Assembly (NCBI RefSeq): GCF_017916425.1
Contig: NZ_JAFMSX010000005.1
Span: 1-64,000, forward strand
Direction of reading: 5' to 3'
DNA length: 64,000 bases
Origin: Nocardioides sp. SYSU D00065
Lineage (GTDB): Bacteria; Actinomycetota; Actinomycetes; Propionibacteriales; Nocardioidaceae
Notes under the pieces: model-generated
What the model was told of the DNA's origin: nothing
Databases searched by the model: none
The model's input: the letters and a program-made list of their open reading frames with translations, nothing else
Made by a program: the position numbers and the translations under genes
Shown: positions 28,993 to 37,083 of the stretch, one piece after another
Layout of the letters: the number at the start of each line of letters is the position of its first letter
How positions within the stretch are numbered: position 1 is the first letter of the stretch

Positions 28993-28995
28993 CCT
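28990..28995 (+). promoter_or_regulatory. -10 element upstream of cmk
   Basis: TAACCT ends 7 nt before GTG 29003 and starts with the tyrA stop codon, suggesting a leaderless internal promoter for cmk and downstream genes. Confidence 0.4.
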
Positions 28996-29002
28996 CCCGC
29001 CC

Positions 29003-29695
29003 GTGAACCCCGCCGCCACCCCGTCCCTCGTCGTCGCCGTCGACGGCACCTCCGGATCCGGGAAGTCGAGCACCTCGCGCGGCGTCGCCGAGCGGCTCGG
29101 GCTGCGCTACCTGGACACCGGCGCGATGTTCCGGGCGATGACCTGGTGGCTGCTGCGCGAGGGCGTCGACGTACGTGACGAGGCCGCGGTGGCCGCGGCG
29201 GCCGGGCGTCCGACCATCGAGTCCGGGACGGACCCGCTCGCGCCCACCATCACCGTCGACGGCGTCGACGTGTCGGTCGAGATCCGCGGCGAGGAGGTCA
29301 CGTCGGCGGTGAGCCCGGTGAGCGCCGTCCCCGAGGTGCGCGCGCGGCTCCTGGAGCTCCAGCGCGAGGCCATCGGCGCCGGCGGCATCGTGGTCGAGGG
29401 TCGCGACATCGGCTCCGTGGTGTGGCCCCAGGCCGAGGTCAAGGTCTACCTCAGTGCCGACCCCGACGCCCGCGCCGAGCGGCGTACGGCCGAACAGGGC
29501 GGCACCGACGTGGCGAGCACCCAGCAGTCGCTCCTCGAGCGCGACCGCATCGACTCGGGCCGAGCCACCGCCCCGCTGAAGATCGCCGACGGCGCGGTGC
29601 ACGTCGACAGCACGCACCTCACGCTGGCCGAGGTGATCGACCGGATCGTCGACCTCGCCGTCCAGTCCAGCCCGGAGGTCCGGGAGAGCTCGTGA
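29003..29695 (+). CDS. cmk: Cytidylate kinase
   Basis: A 230-residue (d)CMP kinase. The P-loop is VDGTSGSGKSSTSRGVAE near residue 14, followed by LRYLDTGAMFRAMTW and the NMP-binding VVEGRDIGSVVWP, then the lid-region Arg residues in RRTAEQGG and DRIDSGRATAPL. GTG 29003 gives the standard N-terminus. Its stop overlaps the next start as GTGA. Confidence 0.95.
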   Translation: MNPAATPSLVVAVDGTSGSGKSSTSRGVAERLGLRYLDTGAMFRAMTWWLLREGVDVRDEAAVAAAAGRPTIESGTDPLAPTITVDGVDVSVEIRGEEVTSAVSPVSAVPEVRARLLELQREAIGAGGIVVEGRDIGSVVWPQAEVKVYLSADPDARAERRTAEQGGTDVASTQQSLLERDRIDSGRATAPLKIADGAVHVDSTHLTLAEVIDRIVDLAVQSSPEVRESS

Positions 29696-30441
29696 GCGGG
29701 ACCCACCTGCCCACCAGCAGCGACGTGCACCCGCCCACCGGGCTGCTGCGCGCCGTACGGCCGGTCGCGGCGTGGCTGGTCCGCCGCCGCTGGCCCGTCA
29801 CCGTGCACGGCGCGGATCGCGTCCCGACGGCCGGCGGCACCATCCTGGCCGCCAACCACATCGGGCTGCTGGACGGTCCGCTGCTGGCGACCTACGCCCC
29901 TCGCCCGGTGCACGCCCTGACGAAGCAGGAGATGTTCGCCGGGCCGCTCAGCGGCTTCCTGCGACGCACCGGGCAGATCCCCCTGGACCGCTATCGGCCG
30001 GACCCCGGAGCGATCCGGTCCTGCCTGCGGGTGGTCCGCGACGGCGGGGCGGTGGGCATCTTCCCCGAGGGCGCCCGAGGCGACGGCGAGCTGCGCCGGT
30101 TCCACCACGGAGCGGCGTACCTCGCGCTCGTCACGGGCGCGCCGGTCGTGCCGGTCACGATCATCGGGACCCGACCGCCCGGCGGCGGCATCAACGCGCT
30201 GCCGGCCCGCGGCACCCCGGTCGACATCGTCTTCGGCCGACCGTGGCAGACGACACAGACCGACTGGCCGCGCACCCGGGAACAGGTGGCCGCCACGTCG
30301 GTGTTGCTCAAGGGGCACATGCTGTCCGAGTTGGACAGCGCCCTGGCGCTGACGCGCCGATCCTTGCCGGGACCACTTCCTGCGGGACAATCCGAGGACG
30401 ACCCCGACACCGGGCTCGTCGAGCATGACAGAGAGCTGTGA
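29692..30441 (+). CDS. 1-acyl-sn-glycerol-3-phosphate acyltransferase family protein (PlsC-like)
   Basis: A 249-residue PlsC-fold acyltransferase. The catalytic HX4D box is AANHIGLLDGPLL, and the acyl-acceptor motif is VGIFPEGARGDGELR, with GAPVVPVTIIGT downstream. It probably acylates lysophosphatidate, or a related lysolipid, at the inner membrane face. Coupled to cmk by GTGA and 6 nt upstream of der, so part of the same operon. In many actinobacteria this acyltransferase lies between cmk and der. Confidence 0.88.
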   Translation: MSGTHLPTSSDVHPPTGLLRAVRPVAAWLVRRRWPVTVHGADRVPTAGGTILAANHIGLLDGPLLATYAPRPVHALTKQEMFAGPLSGFLRRTGQIPLDRYRPDPGAIRSCLRVVRDGGAVGIFPEGARGDGELRRFHHGAAYLALVTGAPVVPVTIIGTRPPGGGINALPARGTPVDIVFGRPWQTTQTDWPRTREQVAATSVLLKGHMLSELDSALALTRRSLPGPLPAGQSEDDPDTGLVEHDREL

Positions 30442-30447
30442 GCGCCC

Positions 30448-31803
30448 ATGAGTGAGTACGACGCCGTCGCCGTCGAGACCGAGTCCGGTCCGACGCCGGT
30501 GCTGGCCGTGGTCGGCCGCCCCAACGTGGGCAAGTCGACGCTGGTCAACCGGATCATCGGGCGCCGCGAGGCCGTGGTCGAGGACCGGCCCGGCGTGACG
30601 CGGGACCGCGTGTCCTACGACGCCAACTGGAACGGCCGCGCCTTCACCGTGGTCGACACCGGCGGCTGGGACCCCGACGCGCGCGGCCTGGCCGAGCGCA
30701 TCGCCGGGCAGGCCGAGGTGGCGGTCTCGCTGGCCGACGCCGTGCTCTTCGTGGTCGACGCCACCGTCGGCATCACCGACGCCGACGAGGCCGTCGTACG
30801 CATCCTGCGCGCGTCCGGCAAGCCGGTGGTGCTGGCCGCCAACAAGGTCGACGACCAGCGCACCGAGGCCGAGGCCTACGGGCTGTGGAACCTCGGGCTG
30901 GGGGAGCCCTGGCCCGTCTCCGCACTGCACGGCCGCGGGTCCGGCGACATGCTCGACGCGATCCTCGCGGCCCTGCCCGAGACGCCCGCGGAGTCCTTCG
31001 ACGAGGTCGGCGGCCCGCGCCGCATCGCGATCGTCGGCAAGCCCAACGTCGGCAAGTCGTCCCTGCTCAACATGCTGGCCAAGGAGGACCGCGTCGTCGT
31101 CGACAACGCCGCCGGCACGACGGTCGACCCGGTCGACGAGCTGATCACCCTCGGCGACCGGACCTGGCGCTTCATCGACACCGCGGGCATCCGCAAGCGG
31201 GTCAACCAGGCCTCGGGCCACGAGTACTACGCCTCGCTGCGCACCACCACCGCCATCGACCGCGCCGAGGTGGCCGTGCTGGTGCTGGACGCCAGCCAGA
31301 CGGTCTCCGAGCAGGACATGCGCATCATCCAGACGATCCGCGACGCCGGGCGCGCGATGGTGATCGCGTTCAACAAGTGGGACCTCGTCGACGAGGAGCG
31401 CCGGCACTACCTCGAGCGGGAGGTCGAGCGCGACCTGGTGCAGGTGCGCTGGGCGCCGCGCATCAACTTCACCGCCCGCACCGGATGGCACGTCGACCGG
31501 CTCGTTCCGGCCATCGACCGCGCGCTGGAGGGTTGGGAGACGCGCGTGGGCACCGGCGCGCTCAACACCTTCCTCGGCCGGCTGGTGGCCGAGCACCCGC
31601 ACCCCGTGCGCAGCGGCAAGCAGCCCAAGATCCTGTTCGCCACGCAGCCGTCGACGTCGCCGCCGACGTTCGTGCTGTTCACCAGCGGCAAGCTGGACGC
31701 CGCCTACGAGCGCTTCGTCGAGCGCCGGCTCCGCGAGGAGTTCGGGTTCGTCGGCACGCCGATCGTCATCAACCAGAAGCCGCGCGAGAAGCGCAAGCGC
31801 TGA
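30448..31803 (+). CDS. der: Ribosome biogenesis GTPase Der (EngA)
   Basis: A 451-residue tandem GTPase needed for 50S assembly. The first G domain has [20 protein letters not shown] with [13 protein letters not shown] and NKVDDQ. The second, from about residue 190, has [19 protein letters not shown] with [10 protein letters not shown] and NKWDLVDE. The C-terminal KH-like domain fills the last 90 residues and ends in Lys/Arg-rich KPREKRKR. Last protein gene of the conserved block before the tRNA. Confidence 0.96.
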   Translation: MSEYDAVAVETESGPTPVLAVVGRPNVGKSTLVNRIIGRREAVVEDRPGVTRDRVSYDANWNGRAFTVVDTGGWDPDARGLAERIAGQAEVAVSLADAVLFVVDATVGITDADEAVVRILRASGKPVVLAANKVDDQRTEAEAYGLWNLGLGEPWPVSALHGRGSGDMLDAILAALPETPAESFDEVGGPRRIAIVGKPNVGKSSLLNMLAKEDRVVVDNAAGTTVDPVDELITLGDRTWRFIDTAGIRKRVNQASGHEYYASLRTTTAIDRAEVAVLVLDASQTVSEQDMRIIQTIRDAGRAMVIAFNKWDLVDEERRHYLEREVERDLVQVRWAPRINFTARTGWHVDRLVPAIDRALEGWETRVGTGALNTFLGRLVAEHPHPVRSGKQPKILFATQPSTSPPTFVLFTSGKLDAAYERFVERRLREEFGFVGTPIVINQKPREKRKR

Positions 31804-31869
31804 CGGCTGGGGCCCGCTCACGCCGTGGCGACGACACCGGGCGGGTCGATTCCGCTGCTGCGCCGACCC

Positions 31870-31880
31870 TACGGTAGTGT
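31870..31880 (+). promoter_or_regulatory. Putative -10 region of the tRNA-Pro promoter
   Basis: Overlapping hexamers TACGGT and TAGTGT lie 36-46 nt before the tRNA 5' end. A weak TCGATT at 31846 lies 18 bp upstream of the first as a possible -35. Confidence 0.3.
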
Positions 31881-31915
31881 TCCCCTCGCTCCGCGGGCCT
31901 CGTGCCGGGAGCATT

Positions 31916-31989
<74 letters not shown>

Positions 31990-31995
31990 CCGAGA

Positions 31996-32036
31996 AACCG
32001 GCTCTGACCAGCGGAAACGCTGAGTCAGGGCCGGTT
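31996..32036 (+). terminator. Hairpin terminator after tRNA-Pro
   Basis: A 13-bp outer stem (AACCGGCTCTGAC with one wobble) and an inner AGCG/CGCT stem are capped by a GAAA tetraloop. No T-run follows. Its place right after the tRNA supports a terminator role. Confidence 0.7.
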
Positions 32037-32067
32037 CCGCATCTGGGCGCGAACGCGATGCTCTGCG

Positions 32068-32184
32068 GTGCACTGGCAATTCGTCGCGCACGGGGGCTAC
32101 CACCCGCTCGGAGGAGCACCGGAGTTGTTCGACTTCCTCGACCTGTACGAGGTCAACTACACGAACCACATGCCGGCCGACTAG
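32068..32184 (+). pseudogene. Short coding remnant, 3' end of an unidentified gene
   Basis: A reading frame with protein-like composition ends in TAG at 32182 and encodes about 38 residues, including GGYHPLGGAPELFDFLDLYE and NYTNHMPAD. It has no ribosome-binding site and no plausible promoter: the terminator hairpin of the tRNA sits 32 nt upstream. It therefore looks like the surviving C-terminus of a larger gene. Its stop is 15 nt before the next gene, the spacing expected of a two-gene operon. I do not recognise the family. Confidence 0.4.
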
Positions 32185-32198
32185 GACCAAGGACCGCG

Positions 32199-32810
32199 GT
32201 GCCCGACTACGCCAGCCTCACCCCCGAGCAGGCAGACGCCTACATCGCCCGGTTCATGGCCGAGATGGACGCGAGCCGGCAACGGCTTGCTGACGCGCTC
32301 GAGCGTCAAGGCGTTGATCCGGCGCTGGCACGCGACTTCACCCCCGGCTCGCTCGACGCCATCTGGGCGCCGCTGATCCCGCTGCTCGAGTGGCAGGGGC
32401 GTTATCAGGCTCCTCAACCGCCGCACAGGCCGGCTGCCGTATCCCCACTCGACGGGTTGGGCGACCTCGATGCTCTGCCGTCTTGGTTCACCGCGGACGG
32501 CGGCCACGGACTGCAACGGTTCTCTCCCACGACCCTGTGGGTCATCGACGGCGTCGCCCGCCACCTAGGCAACGTTCTCGCAGTCGAACACGGGTGGGCC
32601 TGGCAGGTGGGCCACGGCCCGACCGCAGGATTCGCCTACGAAAACCAACCGGTCGTGGCAGGCGGCGGCGATCTGTGGAGCCCGCTCATGACCACCGCTG
32701 TCCTGGTAGGCCGGCACCTGAACGGGAGCGAGCACGCTAGCTCTCCCCGTGCGACCCACGACGTCTGGCTGAACCCCCCAGCATGGCCTTGGCGGCCGCG
32801 CGCTTCATGA
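32199..32810 (+). CDS. Hypothetical protein, possibly an orphan immunity-type protein
   Basis: A 203-residue soluble protein with no signal peptide or membrane segment. Residues 5-40 form a charged helix (LTPEQADAYIARFMAEMDAS). The middle is Trp/Leu/Pro-rich (LDAIWAPLIPLLEWQGRY), and a conserved-looking core follows in FSPTTLWVIDGVARHLGN and HGWAWQVGHGPT. I do not recognise a family. GTG 32199 follows AAGGA at 32189. Its place just behind a truncated coding remnant resembles toxin-immunity loci whose toxin has been lost, but this is inference from context only. Confidence 0.6.
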   Translation: MPDYASLTPEQADAYIARFMAEMDASRQRLADALERQGVDPALARDFTPGSLDAIWAPLIPLLEWQGRYQAPQPPHRPAAVSPLDGLGDLDALPSWFTADGGHGLQRFSPTTLWVIDGVARHLGNVLAVEHGWAWQVGHGPTAGFAYENQPVVAGGGDLWSPLMTTAVLVGRHLNGSEHASSPRATHDVWLNPPAWPWRPRAS

Positions 32811-32903
32811 GCCGTTACGCGGCGAACTGACGCCCGTGTGGCGGAGGCAGCTCGCCGCGACCGCCGCCAGGGCGGCGGCCCGCTCATGGGCGCTAAGGCA
32901 GAG

Positions 32904-32941
32904 CCGTGCTGCCGGCACTCGGGAGAGTGCCGGCAGCACGG
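32904..32941. terminator. Bidirectional terminator, perfect 17-bp hairpin
   Basis: A perfect 17-bp inverted repeat beginning CCGTGCTGCCGGCACTC surrounds a GGGA tetraloop. It lies between two convergent genes, so it can terminate both. Confidence 0.85.
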
Positions 32942-32972
32942 GGATGCATGTGTTGGGTCGGGGGGCGAGCGG

Positions 32973-33617
32973 TCAGCGTCCGAAGGTCGACATGAGGCAG
33001 GTTGCCTCGATCTGGGCAGCGTCGTCGGGAACAGGCGTCGACGCGGAGTCGTAGGTCCAGAGCAGGCCGCTGGGGACGTCGTCGCCTGTGGTGGGCAGGT
33101 GGACCGCGATGCCGTGCTCGCGCAGGCAGTCGACGTTGGCCTGAGCCTCGGCGTGATAGTCGGGGTTAGTGGCCGGGTCCAGTTCGCGGGGCTGCTTCAT
33201 CTCGAGGTCGGCGCACGCCGAGAGGGCCTCGCTCGGGACCGGCTCAGCGATGACGACCGGGTTGTGGTCACCTTGGAACACGGCCATCTCGGCGGCGTTG
33301 TCTCGAGCCGCTCCGTTGTCGAGCAGACACGTGTTGTAGGCGTGGGCCATCTCGCCGCGGCGCGCCTCGGTGTCGTCCAGGTACATCTGCCCCGCAGAGT
33401 CCTCGCTCCGGCTGTCGGCGCCGCCCGAGGCGGCGTTCGTCGGCGTCGCGCTGATCGAAGGCACGGTTGCGTCGGCGGCGCCGCTCGCGGGGCTTGGGGA
33501 CGTGACGGCCTTGCTGCTGCCGGTCGTGCTGAGGGCGAGGAAGGCGGCGACGATCGTCAGGATCGTCACGGTGAGGGCGAGGGCTGGTGCGCGTCCTGCG
33601 CGCTGGGTGGTGGTCAT
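32973..33617 (-). CDS. Membrane-anchored extracytoplasmic protein with four cysteines, divergent from a two-component system
   Basis: A 214-residue protein with one N-terminal membrane helix (about residues 10-30, ALALTVTILTIVAAFLALST) and a Ser/Thr/Ala-rich linker to about 75. The extracytoplasmic domain has four Cys in NTCLLDNG, LSACADLE, VDCLREHG and EATCLMS. The repeated CLxxxG pattern occurs in many uncharacterised exported actinobacterial proteins. No lipobox is seen. The ATG is supported by TAACTT 6 nt upstream. It is divergent from the response regulator with 89 bp between starts, and may be a target or accessory sensor of that system. Confidence 0.68.
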   Translation of the reverse strand: MTTTQRAGRAPALALTVTILTIVAAFLALSTTGSSKAVTSPSPASGAADATVPSISATPTNAASGGADSRSEDSAGQMYLDDTEARRGEMAHAYNTCLLDNGAARDNAAEMAVFQGDHNPVVIAEPVPSEALSACADLEMKQPRELDPATNPDYHAEAQANVDCLREHGIAVHLPTTGDDVPSGLLWTYDSASTPVPDDAAQIEATCLMSTFGR

Positions 33618-33623
33618 GACACG

Positions 33624-33629
33624 AAGTTA
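33624..33629 (-). promoter_or_regulatory. -10 element for the leaderless anchored-protein gene
   Basis: TAACTT on the minus strand ends 6 nt before ATG 33617. It shares the 89-bp divergent gap with the response regulator promoter. Confidence 0.45.
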
Positions 33630-33694
33630 GGGACGCGATGTTGTGAACTTGTCAGGGAGTTGTCGTCATCCTGTCGGCGCTGAGGTCGCTGCTG

Positions 33695-33700
33695 CACAAT
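33695..33700 (+). promoter_or_regulatory. -10 element for the leaderless response regulator gene
   Basis: CACAAT ends 6 nt before GTG 33707. There is no ribosome-binding site, which fits a leaderless mRNA. Confidence 0.4.
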
Positions 33701-33706
33701 CCTGGT

Positions 33707-34405
33707 GTGGGTGCCCGTGTAGTTGTAGCCGAGGACGATGTCAAGCAGGCCGATCTGGTCAGGCGGTACTTGCAGCACGACGGTCACGACGTGACCGTCG
33801 TGCACGACGGCGCGGCCGCTCTCGAGGCTGCGCGGCAGGTCGAGCCTGATCTCGTCGTGCTGGACGTGATGATGCCGGCGCCCGACGGCTTCGCCGTGTG
33901 CCGGCGGCTGCGAGCGGAGTCGGAGGTAGCCATCCTTATGCTGACGGCGCGGATCGGCGAGGACGACCTCCTGCACGGCCTCGATGTGGGGGCCGACGAC
34001 TACCTCACCAAGCCCTATAGTCCTCGCGAGCTGGCCGCACGGGTTCGTACCTTGCTTCGCCGCTCGGGCGCCGGTCGCACTCCAGCGACGGGGGACGAGG
34101 TGCTCCGTGTCGGCGACGTCGAGGTCGACCCCCGGCGCCACGAGGTCCACGTCACGGGCGAGCTGGTGCCCCTCACTCCGGGCGAGTTCGCGGTGCTCAG
34201 GCTGTTCGCCAGCGAGCCCGGGCGAGTGTTCACCCGGGACCAGGTCATCAGGCACGTGCACGGCGTGGACGGCTACCTGACCGCGCGCACCGTCGACGTT
34301 CACGTGATGAACCTGCGACGCAAGATCGAATCGGATCCGAGGCGGCCCCGGCGGCTTGTGACCGTGTACGGCGTCGGTTACAAGCTGGTCGGCGCCCATG
34401 GGTGA
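33707..34405 (+). CDS. OmpR/PhoB-family response regulator
   Basis: A 232-residue response regulator. The receiver domain has the acidic pair ED at 9-10, phospho-acceptor Asp53 in LVVLDVMMPAPDG, Thr80 and Lys102 in DYLTKPYSPRELAAR. A winged helix-turn-helix follows from about 135 (LTPGEFAVLRLFASEPGRVF, TVDVHVMNLRRKIE, YGVGYKLV). It overlaps the kinase gene by 8 nt. It is likely to control the divergent cysteine-containing exported protein and its own operon; the stimulus is unknown. Confidence 0.92.
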   Translation: MGARVVVAEDDVKQADLVRRYLQHDGHDVTVVHDGAAALEAARQVEPDLVVLDVMMPAPDGFAVCRRLRAESEVAILMLTARIGEDDLLHGLDVGADDYLTKPYSPRELAARVRTLLRRSGAGRTPATGDEVLRVGDVEVDPRRHEVHVTGELVPLTPGEFAVLRLFASEPGRVFTRDQVIRHVHGVDGYLTARTVDVHVMNLRRKIESDPRRPRRLVTVYGVGYKLVGAHG

Positions 34406-36530
34406 CTCCAGTCCTCCAAGCAGTGCGCGGCCCAGCGCCGGCTCGAGCCAGGCTTCGGGGTCGGACGCACAGGTGGTGTCGAGTGCGGTCCCTCTGCGTC
34501 GCAGCCTCGTGCTGCGGCTCTTCGCCCTGGTCGCGGTCGTCGCCTTGTGCTCGGTTCTTGCCACGGCATGGCTCACCGCGCAGGTCACCATCGCGGGCCT
34601 GCGCGAGACGCAGGGCGACGTGCTGGAAGCAAGCGACCGGGTCGCCGACGCGCTGAGTGAGTACGCGTCGACCCACTCGGACTGGTCCGGTGCGCAACCC
34701 CTCGTGCAGCGCCTTGCCGAAGGCACCGGACAACGCATCACCGTCACCGACGTTCAAGGCACGGTGCTGGTCGATTCCACGACGAGCGGCGCGCCGCTCC
34801 CTGACCGTCCGTCGGCACGGATCGACGTGCTCAACACCTACCCGACCGGGGGCGAGACACCGACGGCAGCGACGGATGCCGCGACACCGTGCCCTGACGG
34901 GACAACCGACCAGGGGCAGTGCGCGGTGAGCGGAGGCCCCTACGCCGCAGGGCCGCCGGACGGGTCGCCCATCGATCCCCGGGCGACGGGCCCGCTGGCA
35001 CTGAACGCTGCCGAGCGCGAGACGTCTCGGCGCCGAGCAGACCGGCTCGCTGCGTGTCTGCGCGCCACGACCCGATCTGACGTCCAGGTGGAGACCACCG
35101 CTACTGGCCGGTCGGTCGTTCGGATCTCAGGTGCGGTCCCGGCGGTGCCGACGTCGTGCGACCTGACCAGGGCCGCCGCGCCGCTGCCCTCCGAGATCGG
35201 ACCCCTGGCGCTGTTGAACTCAGCGACCAACGCCTGCACCCGCCGCCAAGACGGTCCGAAGGTGGACCTGACTCCAGATCTCGGCTGGACCCAGCGGCTG
35301 CCGCGGACGACGGCGTCGGATGCTGTGGTGCAGACCTGCTTGACTGACGCCCGGCGCGAACTGCTCACCGCGCACGTGGCCCCGCCGGCGTTGCTGTTCG
35401 TCACTCGCCCTCGCCAACAGGCGGCCGTCTTCCTCGACCTGTCGACCGGGAACTGGTGGCGGATCCTGGGTCTGTCGACGCTGGTGCTGGTGATCAGCCT
35501 CGGTTTCGCTGCGGTGGCCGGACGCCAGCTGGTCGGTCCGTTGGCCGCTCTGACCACCGCGGTCCGGCAGATGCGAGGCGGCGACCTGTCGGCGCGGGCC
35601 GAGGTACGTCGGCGCGACGAGGTCGGCGGACTGGCGGCGGCGTTCAACGCTATGGCCGAGAGCCGCGAGCGCGACGAGATGCTGCGCAAGGCGATGGTCG
35701 CTGACGTCGCCCACGAGCTGCGCAACCCGCTGAGCACCATCCGCGGGGCGCTCGAGGGCGCGCAGGACGGTCTCCTCGACACCGACTCGCAGTTGGTGGA
35801 CTCCCTTCTCGAGGAGACGCTGCTGCTGCAGCACGTGGTGGAAGACCTGCGCGACCTGGCTGCCGCCGACGCAGGCGACCTGCGGCTCACGATCCGGCCG
35901 TTGCCTGTGGCCGCGGTGGTCGACCAGGTCCTGGCCGCCCACGCTCAGGACGCAGCGGATGGCGGGGTCCGTCTCGTCAACGAAGTCGCGGCGAGCTTGG
36001 TGGTTGCAGCGGACGGGTTGCGCGTCCGCCAACTGCTCGGCAACCTCGTCACCAATGCGGTGCGACACACACCGCCGGGCGGCTCCGTCCGCGTCAGTGC
36101 GACCCTCACCGATGGTTGGGTGACCGTTGATGTCCGCGACACCGGTGAGGGCATCCCCGCGTCACAACTGCCACACGTGTTCGACCGGTTCTGGCGCGCC
36201 GATCCGTCTCGAACGCGAGCCAGCGGCGGAAGTGGCCTCGGCTTGGCCATCGTGCGTCAGCTGACCGAGGCGCACGGTGGGTCGGTCGCCGTCACGAGCA
36301 CGGTGTCCGAGGGGTCGACGTTCTCTGTCCGGCTGCCGGTCGCCGATACGAACGTTGACCTCGACCGCACAAGCGGCGCAGGCCGCGGCACGTACCCCGT
36401 CATGCGCGTGGAGTCGCGGGGCAGGGCGGCTGAGGCGCCGGGCGCTGGGGGCGCCCTACCTGCAGGTCCGACCCCACAGGTAGGTCCCAGATGCCGATCG
36501 GCGCCGGCTCAAGCTCGCACACTGAGTTGA
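34398..36530 (+). CDS. Sensor histidine kinase with cysteine-rich extracytoplasmic domain
   Basis: A 710-residue membrane kinase. Transmembrane segment 1 is at about 36-60. The large extracytoplasmic sensor (about 65-350) holds six Cys, e.g. in TPCPDG, GQCAVS, AACLRA, TSCDLT, NACTRR and QTCLTD. Transmembrane segment 2 (GLSTLVLVISLGFAAVAG) leads to HAMP, then HisKA with His439 in DVAHELRNPLSTIRGAL and the ATPase domain with NLVTNAVRHTPPG, DTGEGIPASQL and GGSGLGLAIV. The kinase core ends near residue 650. The last 60 residues are low-complexity, have no kinase homology, and contain one copy of the 31-bp repeat, so the true C-terminus may have been altered by rearrangement. Couples to the upstream regulator. 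Confidence 0.88.
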   Translation: MGDSSPPSSARPSAGSSQASGSDAQVVSSAVPLRRSLVLRLFALVAVVALCSVLATAWLTAQVTIAGLRETQGDVLEASDRVADALSEYASTHSDWSGAQPLVQRLAEGTGQRITVTDVQGTVLVDSTTSGAPLPDRPSARIDVLNTYPTGGETPTAATDAATPCPDGTTDQGQCAVSGGPYAAGPPDGSPIDPRATGPLALNAAERETSRRRADRLAACLRATTRSDVQVETTATGRSVVRISGAVPAVPTSCDLTRAAAPLPSEIGPLALLNSATNACTRRQDGPKVDLTPDLGWTQRLPRTTASDAVVQTCLTDARRELLTAHVAPPALLFVTRPRQQAAVFLDLSTGNWWRILGLSTLVLVISLGFAAVAGRQLVGPLAALTTAVRQMRGGDLSARAEVRRRDEVGGLAAAFNAMAESRERDEMLRKAMVADVAHELRNPLSTIRGALEGAQDGLLDTDSQLVDSLLEETLLLQHVVEDLRDLAAADAGDLRLTIRPLPVAAVVDQVLAAHAQDAADGGVRLVNEVAASLVVAADGLRVRQLLGNLVTNAVRHTPPGGSVRVSATLTDGWVTVDVRDTGEGIPASQLPHVFDRFWRADPSRTRASGGSGLGLAIVRQLTEAHGGSVAVTSTVSEGSTFSVRLPVADTNVDLDRTSGAGRGTYPVMRVESRGRAAEAPGAGGALPAGPTPQVGPRCRSAPAQARTLS

Positions 36531-36613
36531 CGTCCGTGATGACGAGGTTGTTCGCAGCGCACGTGCTTCGAGACCAGGCACGCGCCCGCTGCTGGGGTGA
36601 ACTCGATCGCCAT
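36400..36613 (-). pseudogene. Frameshifted small gene opposite the kinase 3' end
   Basis: On the minus strand, ATG 36613 has a textbook AAGGAG ribosome-binding site 8 nt upstream and opens with MAIEFTPAAGACLVSKHV, but stops after 34 codons. A one-base shift around 36555 opens a frame reading NNLVITDVNSVCELEPAPIG and continuing to a stop at 36400. The good start signal plus a broken frame suggests a decayed gene. No family is recognised. Its 3' half overlaps the non-conserved tail of the kinase gene. Confidence 0.35.
36411..36441 (+). repeat. 31-bp direct repeat, copy 1
   Basis: It matches 38400-38430 at 29 of 31 positions, with mismatches at 36421 (G/T) and 36428 (G/A). It lies in the non-conserved tail of the histidine kinase gene. 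The two copies bracket about 2 kb holding the broken small gene, the ankyrin fragment and the GlxA regulator. Confidence 0.8.
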
Positions 36614-36673
36614 GGGTTCAGCTCCTTCTCGTCGCCGGGGTCACCTCGGCTCGACTGCCCACGGGCGGTTGGG

Positions 36674-37033
36674 CTAGTGCTCGGGTGCCGGGACGGGGAT
36701 GCCGCGGTCGCTCAGCGTCTGTTCGGCGCGGATGACGAGCTCGCCACGCCCGCCCGACCACTTCCGCAGGTTGGCCAGCACCGTGCGCCCGTCGATGCTC
36801 TGCTGCAGCAGGTCAAGGTCAGGACGTGCGAGGAGCACGTCGTAAAACGGCTCCAGGTCGACGTCGCTGAACGTGAACGTCGCGGCGATGGTCTCTAGCG
36901 GGGTGCCGAACTTCTTGATGACCTCGTTGACGTCAGCGCCCGCGTCGAGCATCCGCGCGAGTAGCGGCGCCTCGGCGCGACCCCCTGGCCGCGGTGGTGC
37001 CAGGCGTGCAGGCACGTCCTCGGGGATGCGCAT
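36674..37033 (-). CDS. Ankyrin-repeat protein fragment
   Basis: A 119-residue product whose core reads as ankyrin-type helices: LLARMLDAGADVNEVIKKFG, TPLETIAATF, then ARPDLDLLQQSIDGRTVLAN. Only about two to three repeats are present, fewer than a stable ankyrin protein normally has. The ATG has no ribosome-binding site, and the frame stays open upstream into the GlxA gene end, so a 5' truncation is likely. It probably belongs to the same decaying minus-strand set as the frameshifted gene 60 bp downstream. Confidence 0.5.
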   Translation of the reverse strand: MRIPEDVPARLAPPRPGGRAEAPLLARMLDAGADVNEVIKKFGTPLETIAATFTFSDVDLEPFYDVLLARPDLDLLQQSIDGRTVLANLRKWSGGRGELVIRAEQTLSDRGIPVPAPEH

Positions 37034-37083
37034 GACCCAGCGCTGGCGCGGCCCGCCCGTCCGGCCAACCGGGTCCCGGTCTG

